From NCBI GenBank assembly GCA_027295365.1, contig JAPULD010000133.1, forward strand, positions 1 to 12,419: DNA of 12,419 nucleotides. The letters run 5' to 3'. Positions 6,688-12,419 of the stretch are shown here, piece by piece. Origin of the DNA: Planctomycetota bacterium (GTDB taxonomy: Bacteria > Planctomycetota > Phycisphaerae > Phycisphaerales > SM1A02). A program made the position numbers and the translations under genes. The notes below the pieces were generated by a model. The model ran no database searches, was not told where the DNA came from, and saw only the letters and a list, made by a program, of their open reading frames with translations. Position 1 is the first letter of the stretch; the number at the start of each line of letters is the position of its first letter.

Positions 6688-7560
6688 TCATCGAGCCGTG
6701 ACCACTTTCGGGTCGGTGATGTCGAGTTCGTTGGGGCAATCCACGTCGATACGACCGTAGTTCTTGTCGATGTAGGTCAGCCGTCCGATCTTTTGCTCGG
6801 CCGTCACTTCCCCGATGGCTTCTTCGCCCGGGGCGCCGCCCCAGATGATGCGGCAGCCATGTCGAGTCGACATCGTGATCATCTCGATGTTCTGGACGTT
6901 CAGCGTTTTGATCTGTCGCCACCACGTATGGTCGTCGATCATTCGGATGATGTGCAGGGCCGAAGAGAGATCCGCCCCCCGCCAGGATTCGCCTGCATTC
7001 GTCGGCCTCTGGAACGCCGTGCCGATGATGCGAATGAAATGGCTGGAAGGACCGATGCGATAGCCCGCGGGAAGCAGGCGTCCCCTCGGATCGACCAGAT
7101 GCTCGCCCTGCTGATCCACGACCACCGCGAAGGGCTGCATGAAGACCGCATCGACCTCGATTTCGTTGAGGGCGGTTCGTCGAACCTGCAGAACGTCGTC
7201 GAAGCATCCTGTTTCGAGCAGCGCATGTCTGGCGTTGGTCAGGGTTCCGCGGTCTTGCGGATCCGAAATGAGTTGTTGGTGGACCGTCAACACCAGCCAA
7301 GCTTCGAGATCGCCATTCATCCAGACGGGGGGGTTCGTAAAACGCACTTCCAGTTCCTGGACCGGCTGATGCTGCGCGACATACGCCTGGAGCTTTGGCA
7401 CGCCCAGGATCCACGAGGCGACGAGGCCACCCACGCCGACGACCCAGGTGCCGAAGCGCAATGACTGTTTCGGGTCAGGCCAGTTGATCGAGGCCAGAGA
7501 ATCCGTCAATCGATCACGCAAGGAGGTCTTGTTTTTCTTCTTCTTTGATCGCGAAGCCAT
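6688..7560 (-). CDS. ftsQ: FtsQ/DivIB-like cell division protein
   Basis: Probable divisome scaffold: a single-pass membrane protein that in other bacteria links FtsB/FtsL and the septal peptidoglycan synthases. The 290-residue product has a Lys-rich cytoplasmic tail (residues 4-11), one membrane helix at about 37-54, then an extracytoplasmic part. Residues about 68-145 look like a POTRA domain (ARHALLETGCFDDVLQVRRT, then IEVDAVF, typical of its alpha/beta pattern), followed by the FtsQ-type segment PFAVVVDQQGEHLVDPRGRL. A C-terminal beta region ends in YGRIDVDCPNELDITD. Sequence similarity alone is weak; the position right after murC-murB-ddl, the classical dcw order, is the strongest evidence. 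The next genes are a membrane protein and cls, not ftsA/ftsZ. Start ATG at 7560 has only a weak AAGAAG upstream. An unrelated POTRA membrane protein is the main alternative. Confidence 0.78.
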   Translation of the reverse strand: MASRSKKKKNKTSLRDRLTDSLASINWPDPKQSLRFGTWVVGVGGLVASWILGVPKLQAYVAQHQPVQELEVRFTNPPVWMNGDLEAWLVLTVHQQLISDPQDRGTLTNARHALLETGCFDDVLQVRRTALNEIEVDAVFMQPFAVVVDQQGEHLVDPRGRLLPAGYRIGPSSHFIRIIGTAFQRPTNAGESWRGADLSSALHIIRMIDDHTWWRQIKTLNVQNIEMITMSTRHGCRIIWGGAPGEEAIGEVTAEQKIGRLTYIDKNYGRIDVDCPNELDITDPKVVTAR

Positions 7561-7660
7561 GTCTTCTTCTTACCCTGTTGTCATCGCGCAAATTCCGCGC
7601 ACCGATGTCTCGGTGGTCATTCCACCATCGGCGTGAGTGTGGGTGCCCGCTTGAGTAAAA
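7561..7660 (-). other. 100-bp ddl-ftsQ spacer with an imperfect hairpin
   Basis: This is the widest gap inside the mur/fts unit. CCGAT (7602-7606) pairs with ATCGG (7627-7631), and GGTGG (7612-7616) with CCACC (7622-7626), with a five-base bulge on one side. No T-run follows on either strand, so it is not a standard terminator. It could slow or process the transcript before ftsQ. No small gene is supported here. Confidence 0.3.
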
Positions 7661-8617
7661 TCAGGGTGAAGCGGGATGCATGGGCGAAGGGGAGATGTCC
7701 GCACGGGCGAGAGCCGTCTCCACCAGTTCGGCGCAGATCTGAGGCATGTCACGCCCCAGGCTCTGGGCGGCCATCGGGACCAGTGAATGGGTGGTGAAGC
7801 CAGGCATCGTATTGACCTCAAGAATCCATGGTCCTCGATGGTCGAGCATGAAATCGACCCGGGCCAGATCCCGACAGCCAAGCTTGCGATAGGCGAGCAG
7901 GGCGTTGTTCTTGCATTGCTGAGCGATCCCCTCCGGGAGATCGGGGTTCACTATGTATTGCGTGTCCACGCGCTCGTATTTCGCCTCGTAGTCATAGAAC
8001 TCGACCGCCGGGATGATCTCCAGGATCGGCAGAGCTTCGCCTCCAAGAATTCCGACCGTGAGTTCTCGCCCATGGATGTATTGCTCGGCCAGCAGCCGAT
8101 GATGTTTCGGATGCAGATCCTTGCGGGCTTGCTGAACGTCCTCGATCGTGTGGCAGATACGCATATCGACGCTGCTGCCTTCATCCACGGGTTTGAGCAC
8201 CAGAGGCGTGGGGAGATCGCATTCGTCCTCGGGAAGGAGCTGGCGCGAAGGAGGGGTGGGGATCCGCTCGGCCGACAGGATTGCCTTCGTGGCGATCTTG
8301 TCCATGGCAAGCATGGCCGGTCGGGGGCGAGAGCCGATGTAGGTGACCCCGATCTCCTCGAGCAGTTCCTGCAATTCACCACCTTCGCCCCAACGTCCAT
8401 GCAACGCGGGGAAGACGACGTCGGCTTGATGCGCTTCGATGATAAGGGCCAGTTCATCAAGCGTGGGCTGGTCGATCACAACGTCAAACACTTCGTATTC
8501 GTCGGTCTGGCGCAGCGCCCTGGCAATCTCGCCTCCGGTTTGCAGGCTGATGTCGTGTTCTTCGCCCGGGCCTCCCATGAGTACCAGCACTCGACTCCGT
8601 TCGCTCGACTGGTTCAT
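7661..8617 (-). CDS. ddl: D-alanine--D-alanine ligase
   Basis: Cytoplasmic ATP-grasp enzyme that joins two D-Ala for the peptidoglycan stem peptide; 318 residues from the ATG at 8617. Family blocks in order: GGPGEEHDISLQTG near the N-terminus, ALHGRWGEGGELQELLE, VLKPVDEGSSVDM, AEQYIHGRELTVG, then LARVDFMLD and ILEVNTMPGFTTHSLVP. The omega-loop reads FYDYEAKY, with the Tyr associated with D-Ala-D-Ala rather than D-Ala-D-lactate formation, so ordinary glycopeptide-sensitive precursors are expected. Two starts compete, ATG 8626 and ATG 8617. The AAAGG at 8628-8632 abuts the first but stands 10 bases before the second, so I prefer 8617. The murB stop codon overlaps this AAAGG, indicating coupling. 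The family is certain; the exact start is uncertain by three codons. Confidence 0.93.
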   Translation of the reverse strand: MNQSSERSRVLVLMGGPGEEHDISLQTGGEIARALRQTDEYEVFDVVIDQPTLDELALIIEAHQADVVFPALHGRWGEGGELQELLEEIGVTYIGSRPRPAMLAMDKIATKAILSAERIPTPPSRQLLPEDECDLPTPLVLKPVDEGSSVDMRICHTIEDVQQARKDLHPKHHRLLAEQYIHGRELTVGILGGEALPILEIIPAVEFYDYEAKYERVDTQYIVNPDLPEGIAQQCKNNALLAYRKLGCRDLARVDFMLDHRGPWILEVNTMPGFTTHSLVPMAAQSLGRDMPQICAELVETALARADISPSPMHPASP

Positions 8618-8627
8618 GAACGTCATA

Positions 8628-8632
8628 CCTTT
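8628..8632 (-). promoter_or_regulatory. ddl Shine-Dalgarno overlapping the murB stop codon
   Basis: On the minus strand the bases read TAAAGG, where TAA (8633-8631) stops murB and AAAGG is the ribosome binding site for ddl. This decides between the two candidate ddl starts, favouring the ATG at 8617. Confidence 0.55.
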
Positions 8633-9575
8633 ATGCTTCCTTGTTGCGTTGCCAGATGACAACTTCTCGTTCGAGCTTGATGCCCTTGTGATCGAAGACG
8701 CGTTGCTGCACCTCGGTCAGGAGTTGCATCACGTCGGTGGCGGTCGCGCTGGGATCGGTCACGATGAAGTTGGCGTGATGGGTGCTGATGGTAGCGCCGC
8801 CGATGCTGAACCCCTTGAGCCCGGCCTCGTCGATAAGCCGGCCCGCCGGTACCCGCTCATTCGTTTCGGGATCGATCGGGTTCTTGAATGTGCATCCTGC
8901 GGAATGTTCAGCCAAGGGTTGCGTGCTTTTCTTGTACGCGAAAATATCCTTCACCCGATCACGCAAGGCGATGGGATCCGTCAGCGTCACGTGAAACGTC
9001 GCCGCGATGATGAACGGATCGGGAATGTTGGTCTGGCGATAACCGAACTCGAGTTCTTCAGCGGGATACGTGACCAGCTCGCCTGCCGACGTGATGCAAG
9101 TGACGGTTTTCACGTGATCGCCGATGCTGCCGAACTTCCCGCCCGCGTTCATGTGGATCGCCCCGCCGATGGACGCTGGAATGCCGGCGAGATGGGAAAG
9201 CCCCTCCAACCCTCTTCGGGTCGTGTCCATCAGCGTCTTGGCCAGATCAGCGCCCGCCATCACTCGCATGGTGTGAACATCGCCATCGGCGTTGTAGGAG
9301 ATCTCCCGAAATACGGGAGAATCGAGGGAGAGGACGATGCCGCCCACGCCTTCGTCATTGACGAGCAGGTTTGCGCCCTGGCCATAGAGTCGCAATAACG
9401 TCTGGTTGCGGGCGGCGCGCTTTACGAGCGTGGCCAACGCGTCGACGGTCAAGGGCTTGACCAACAGGTCGGCGCTGCCCCCGATGCCATACCACGTCAT
9501 GGGCCCGATCGGCGCATCGGGTTTCACCTCGACATCAAGATCGCTGAACATGGTGGAAGCGCTGGATCTCAGCAT
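8631..9575 (-). CDS. murB: UDP-N-acetylenolpyruvoylglucosamine reductase
   Basis: Cytoplasmic FAD enzyme that reduces UDP-GlcNAc-enolpyruvate to UDP-MurNAc with NADPH; 314 residues. FAD-binding blocks are visible: WYGIGGSADLLVKP (28-41), YGQGANLLVND (64-74), GLSHLAGIPASIGGAIHMNAGG (about 125-146) and FGYRQTN. The later block YKKSTQP...SAGCTFKNP holds the proton-donor position, occupied by Cys instead of the usual Ser. The C-terminal glutamate region (KLEREVVIW) is present. The absence of the extra C-terminal domain of E. coli MurB indicates a type II enzyme. The ATG at 9575 is chosen because AAGG (9585-9588) lies nine bases upstream; an internal ATG at 9551 lacks such a site. The gene overlaps the end of murC by seven bases (ATGCTGA), which implies translational coupling. 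Confidence 0.94.
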   Translation of the reverse strand: MLRSSASTMFSDLDVEVKPDAPIGPMTWYGIGGSADLLVKPLTVDALATLVKRAARNQTLLRLYGQGANLLVNDEGVGGIVLSLDSPVFREISYNADGDVHTMRVMAGADLAKTLMDTTRRGLEGLSHLAGIPASIGGAIHMNAGGKFGSIGDHVKTVTCITSAGELVTYPAEELEFGYRQTNIPDPFIIAATFHVTLTDPIALRDRVKDIFAYKKSTQPLAEHSAGCTFKNPIDPETNERVPAGRLIDEAGLKGFSIGGATISTHHANFIVTDPSATATDVMQLLTEVQQRVFDHKGIKLEREVVIWQRNKEA

Positions 9576-11062
9576 GATCCGGAGCCTTCATAGAACTGTT
9601 TGGCGATCTGCCAGACCGGTCCCGCCCCCATGATGACCACGAGATCGCCATCTCGACAGACAGCCTCCAGATAATCCACGATTGCCTCGAAAGGGTAGAG
9701 ATGCCGCGCCGAAATATCGCGGCTGCGCAGACGATCGACGAGGTCCCGGGCGCTGACCTTGGTCTTTTCCATCTCCGAGTCGCGCACAAAATAGATGTGC
9801 GGCACGATCACTTCGTCGGCGCTGGAGAAACTCTGGGCGAACTGATCAAGCAGGAATCGCGTTCGGCTATGTTGATGGGGTTGAAAAACACAGATCAAAC
9901 GCTTGGGTTTCTCAAAATCTCGAAGGGCCTTGAGCGTCTTTTCGATCTCGGTGGGATGATGTCCATAATCGTCATAGACGACGACGCCTCCTCCTTCGAC
10001 GACGCGGGTTCCAAGACGCTGGGTTCTTCGCTCGATGCCTTGGAATGACTCCAGGGCTTTCGCCAGGGTTGGCCAGTCGGCCCCGAACCAATGGGCCAGG
10101 ATGGCCGCAGCCGCATAATTCATGGCGTTGTGCGCCCCGGGAAGCACGATCGTCCACGAACCGAGCGTCGAGCCATCGTGGGCCAGGGTGACGCAACGTG
10201 AAGACACGTCGTACGTCACCTGGTAATCGGCTTCCGGGTTGAAACCGAATGTTTCCACTTTGCAGGCGAGCCCCGAAGCCACCTCGCGTCGATGAGCCCC
10301 TTCGTGAGCGATGAGCAAACGTCCCCCGGCCTCAGCGGAGGGAATCAGTCTCGCGAAATCCGCAAACGCCTCGATGATCGCATCCAGGGAACCGTAGATG
10401 TCGAGGTGATCCTCTTCAATGTTGTTGATCAGCCCGATCGTGGGGCGGTGATTGTGGAAGGAGCGATTGAATTCACAGGCTTCGCAGACGAGCACGCCTG
10501 GCTTCCCGGCCCAAGGGCCATTGGCGATGGTCATGGAACCGACTCGGCTGCCCCCCCCGATCTGGTGACAGGTGGCTCCGATGATGAAGCTCGGGTCGAG
10601 ACCAGTTTCCATCAAGGCATGGCAAAGGATGGCAGAAGTAGTGCTTTTGCCATGCGTCCCGGCGAGGCAGATCCCGGTTCGGTCGATCTGCAACATGCCC
10701 AGCGCTTCGGAATACGTGACGATGTTGATCCCACGCTCCTGGGCGACCAGCAGTTCGGGATGATCAGGCTTGATGGCAGCCGACGCGATGACCATATCGC
10801 ATTGTCCGGGAAACTGGGCCGCAGACTGTTCGTAGCTGATGGGGATGCCATTTTGCCTCAGTGCGTCGGTGAGTTCGCTTTGCACCGAGTCAGATCCGGT
10901 GCAGGTCGCATCGCTCTGATGCAGCATTCGGGCCAGGCCGCTCATCCCGCATCCGCCGATTCCGACGAAATGGACCGACAGACCGGTGAAACGACTGGTG
11001 CTGGCCAACGTTGAAGTGGCGGCAACCGGGATTAATGTCGTGGGGGAGGCCGTTGTACTCAT
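9569..11062 (-). CDS. murC: UDP-N-acetylmuramate--L-alanine ligase
   Basis: Cytoplasmic Mur ligase that attaches L-Ala to UDP-MurNAc using ATP; 497 residues from the ATG at 11062. Motifs with this start: UDP-sugar Rossmann loop GIGGCGMSG (34-42), ATP loop GTHGKSTT (135-142), NNIEEDHLD (213-221), GAHN, QGIERR, DDYGHHPTEI (364-373) and FQPHQHSRTR. The block usually reading E-x-D-E-S-D-x-S-F is CEACEFNRSF here. A TTG eight codons upstream (11086) is an alternative start; the ATG is preferred because neither has a good Shine-Dalgarno and TAGAAT sits exactly seven bases before the ATG, suggesting a leaderless transcript. First gene of the murC-murB-ddl-ftsQ unit. A run of eight G residues occurs at 10551-10558. 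Confidence 0.94.
   Translation of the reverse strand: MSTTASPTTLIPVAATSTLASTSRFTGLSVHFVGIGGCGMSGLARMLHQSDATCTGSDSVQSELTDALRQNGIPISYEQSAAQFPGQCDMVIASAAIKPDHPELLVAQERGINIVTYSEALGMLQIDRTGICLAGTHGKSTTSAILCHALMETGLDPSFIIGATCHQIGGGSRVGSMTIANGPWAGKPGVLVCEACEFNRSFHNHRPTIGLINNIEEDHLDIYGSLDAIIEAFADFARLIPSAEAGGRLLIAHEGAHRREVASGLACKVETFGFNPEADYQVTYDVSSRCVTLAHDGSTLGSWTIVLPGAHNAMNYAAAAILAHWFGADWPTLAKALESFQGIERRTQRLGTRVVEGGGVVVYDDYGHHPTEIEKTLKALRDFEKPKRLICVFQPHQHSRTRFLLDQFAQSFSSADEVIVPHIYFVRDSEMEKTKVSARDLVDRLRSRDISARHLYPFEAIVDYLEAVCRDGDLVVIMGAGPVWQIAKQFYEGSGSC
9585..9588 (-). promoter_or_regulatory. murB Shine-Dalgarno inside the murC 3' end
   Basis: AAGG nine bases before the murB ATG at 9575, inside murC coding sequence. 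It supports the overlapping start rather than the ATG at 9551. Confidence 0.5.
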
Positions 11063-11069
11063 CTCATCA

Positions 11070-11075
11070 ATTCTA
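11070..11075 (-). promoter_or_regulatory. Candidate -10 box of murC
   Basis: TAGAAT (5 of 6 to TATAAT) with seven bases between it and the murC ATG at 11062, so transcription should begin at or next to the start codon. No clear -35 element 16-18 bases upstream. Confidence 0.4.
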
Positions 11076-11173
11076 TCGACTCGCAAACGGTCTCGGAGTC
11101 CAGAAACAGATCATCCCGGAGAACGACGAACTGACGTCTTGCCGGCTCTTTCTCCCGAATCCCGTCCAGGGGC

Positions 11174-11179
11174 TACAAT
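11174..11179 (+). promoter_or_regulatory. Candidate -10 box of the response-regulator gene
   Basis: TACAAT (5 of 6 to TATAAT) with seven bases between it and the ATG at 11187, the same geometry as for murC. A -35 box is not evident. An AGGGG at 11168-11172 lies too far from the ATG (14 bases) to be a normal ribosome site. Confidence 0.4.
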
Positions 11180-11186
11180 CCGCCCC

Positions 11187-12419
11187 ATGGCTGGTGATAC
11201 CACCCAAAATACATTGCATGCTCAGGTGCTGATCGTCGATGACGAGCCGGAACACGCTGAGGTGATGGCCGAGGCCCTCAGGCGACCCGGACACGTCTGT
11301 ACGATCGTCAACAGCCTTGCTCAGGCCGAGGATGAACTGATTCATGGCAGCTTCGACGTCATCGTGACCGATCTCGTGATGGAGGACGAAACGTCGGGGC
11401 TCAAAGTTCTCGAATTGACCAAAATCCATCAGACGGATGCCGAGGCGATCATGGTCACGGCTCATGGCGATGTACCTACGGCCAAAGCGGCTCTGAAGGG
11501 GGGGGCTTACGATTTCATCGAGAAGCCCCTGGATCTGGAAGTCTTTCGAAATCTCGTTCACCGGGCCGCGGAAACCGTCCTGTTGAGGCACCAGAATTAC
11601 AACCTCAGGGGTCAACTCGACGGCGCGTATGGTTTCGAAGGCATCATTGGCGAATCCCCCAGCATCCGGAAGGTCATCGCCACCATCAAGCAGGTCGCCC
11701 CCAGCAACATTCCGGTGTTGATTGTCGGGGAATCTGGCACTGGCAAGGAGTTGATCGCCAAGGCGATCCATACCCACTCCAAGCAGCATGAGAAACGTTA
11801 CGTGACCTTCAACGCGGCGGGCCAGAGCGAGACCCTACTCGAAGATGAACTCTTCGGGCACGTGCGAGGCTCCTTTACCGGGGCGGATCGCGATCGGGAA
11901 GGCGTCTTTGAATACGCCAATGGAGGCACGCTTTTTCTGGATGAGATTGGCGACATGCCCTTGTCCATGCAGGCCAAGCTGCTGCGTGTGTTGGAGACGG
12001 GGGAAATTGTCCGGCTCGGGGCGAACGAACCACGCAAGATGAAAGTCCGATTCGTCACCGCAACGCATCGAAACCTGAAGCAAATAATCGAGGAAGGATT
12101 GTTTCGCGAGGATCTCTACTTCAGAATCAAGGGCGTCGAGATCAATGTGCCTCCCCTGCGCGAACGCCGGGAAGACATACCCCGGCTCGTCAATCATGCG
12201 GCGGGCAAGTACGCCGCGGAATTGGACCGTCCCCTGCCTAAGATCACCGAGCCGGCCATGATGCGATTAATCGCGTATGACTGGCCCGGCAATGTGCGTG
12301 AATTGCTCAACGTGGTGCAGAAGATGATGATTTTCAATGAAGGGAACACCATCGACGTGCGTCACGTCCCCGACGAGATCCGCGCTGGTGAAGGGGCGGA
12401 ATCCTCGGATATCGGATCT
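11187..12419 (+). CDS. NtrC-family sigma-54-dependent response regulator, 3' end outside window
   Basis: Two-component transcription activator; 411 residues are visible and the frame is open at the right edge. Receiver domain, residues about 12-130: acidic pair D18-D19, phosphorylation site D62 (VIVTDLVM), T91 and K113 (IEKP). AAA+ sigma-54 interaction domain from about 150: Walker A GESGTGKE (181-188), sigma-54 contact loop GSFTGA (228-233; commonest form GAFTGA), Walker B TLFLDE (248-253), then FREDLYFRI, PPLRERREDI and WPGNVREL. The expected C-terminal Fis-type DNA-binding domain is beyond the window. Canonical FNCAAL is replaced by FNAAGQ. A G8 run falls in the receiver domain at 11498-11505. 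No histidine kinase gene is visible. Start ATG 11187 is the first in-frame codon giving a complete receiver and has a -10-like box seven bases before it. The target promoters cannot be deduced; its divergence from murC may simply be positional. Confidence 0.93.
   Translation, partial: MAGDTTQNTLHAQVLIVDDEPEHAEVMAEALRRPGHVCTIVNSLAQAEDELIHGSFDVIVTDLVMEDETSGLKVLELTKIHQTDAEAIMVTAHGDVPTAKAALKGGAYDFIEKPLDLEVFRNLVHRAAETVLLRHQNYNLRGQLDGAYGFEGIIGESPSIRKVIATIKQVAPSNIPVLIVGESGTGKELIAKAIHTHSKQHEKRYVTFNAAGQSETLLEDELFGHVRGSFTGADRDREGVFEYANGGTLFLDEIGDMPLSMQAKLLRVLETGEIVRLGANEPRKMKVRFVTATHRNLKQIIEEGLFREDLYFRIKGVEINVPPLRERREDIPRLVNHAAGKYAAELDRPLPKITEPAMMRLIAYDWPGNVRELLNVVQKMMIFNEGNTIDVRHVPDEIRAGEGAESSDIGS

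Larger units (their letters stand above)
11063..11186. promoter_or_regulatory. Divergent promoter region between murC and the sigma-54 regulator
   Basis: This 124-bp gap separates two head-to-head genes. It contains a -10-like TAGAAT for murC and TACAAT for the regulator (listed separately), no good Shine-Dalgarno for either, and no long palindromic operator or sigma-54 -24/-12 element that I could find. Any control protein bound here would affect both genes. Confidence 0.6.

Noticed and set aside
6424..7464. Plus-strand open frame of about 346 codons opposite ftsQ
   Set aside because: Low-complexity, Asp/Arg/His-rich antisense product with no motif; the minus-strand frame has a membrane helix, POTRA-like region and dcw context.
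7787..8659. Plus-strand open frame of about 290 codons opposite ddl
   Set aside because: Antisense to a clear ATP-grasp ligase; no recognisable domain.
11073..11789. Minus-strand open frame of about 238 codons opposite the response regulator
   Set aside because: Antisense to a reading frame carrying receiver and AAA+ motifs; no domain of its own.
1..12419. tRNA, rRNA, riboswitch, transposase or integrase
   Set aside because: No cloverleaf, conserved RNA motif, terminal inverted repeats or recombinase reading frame was seen; nearly all bases are covered by protein-coding genes.

Overview
The window reads as an ordinary bacterial chromosome segment, moderately GC-rich and densely coded, with every intergenic gap under about 130 bases. 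The gene content suggests a member of Planctomycetota (possibly Phycisphaerae-like). The clues are a BlaR1-type M56 peptidase beside a secreted low-complexity repeat protein, and a peptidoglycan/division cluster murC-murB-ddl-ftsQ that is not followed by ftsA or ftsZ. This taxonomic placement is inference; no rRNA gene or other marker is present to confirm it.

Layout, left to right. (1) Bases 1-3068, plus strand: the 3' part of an M56 (BlaR1/MecR1-like) membrane metallopeptidase, then, 36 bases on, a 596-residue exported protein. That protein carries five degenerate helical-hairpin repeats, a perfectly phased 7 x 42-bp (14-residue) tandem repeat, a Pro/Arg-rich linker and a C-terminal coiled coil. 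A strong hairpin terminator follows. (2) Bases 3096-4357, minus strand: a two-gene unit of a small helix-turn-helix protein (phage CII-like) and a beta-class DNA methyltransferase, joined by a GTGA stop/start overlap. No restriction enzyme gene is visible. The 3' end of the methyltransferase gene runs through the terminator of the convergent repeat-protein gene. (3) Bases 4464-11062, minus strand: a long unit read murC, murB, ddl, ftsQ, an unknown six-helix membrane protein, and cardiolipin synthase. The first four keep the classical dcw (division and cell wall) order and are tightly packed: murC and murB overlap, and the murB stop codon lies inside the ddl ribosome binding site. (4) Bases 11187-12419, plus strand: the N-terminal 411 residues of an NtrC-family sigma-54-dependent response regulator, cut by the window edge and divergent from murC across about 124 bp.

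How the genes fit together: MurC adds L-Ala to UDP-MurNAc, MurB makes the UDP-MurNAc that MurC uses, and Ddl makes D-Ala-D-Ala for the peptide tip. FtsQ is a membrane-anchored divisome scaffold, and Cls makes cardiolipin for the same membrane. The M56 peptidase and its exported neighbour look like a separate envelope-related pair. The least explained parts are the 14-residue repeat protein, the CII-like/methyltransferase pair, the terminator-in-gene overlap, and the leaderless-looking divergent promoters between murC and the response regulator.
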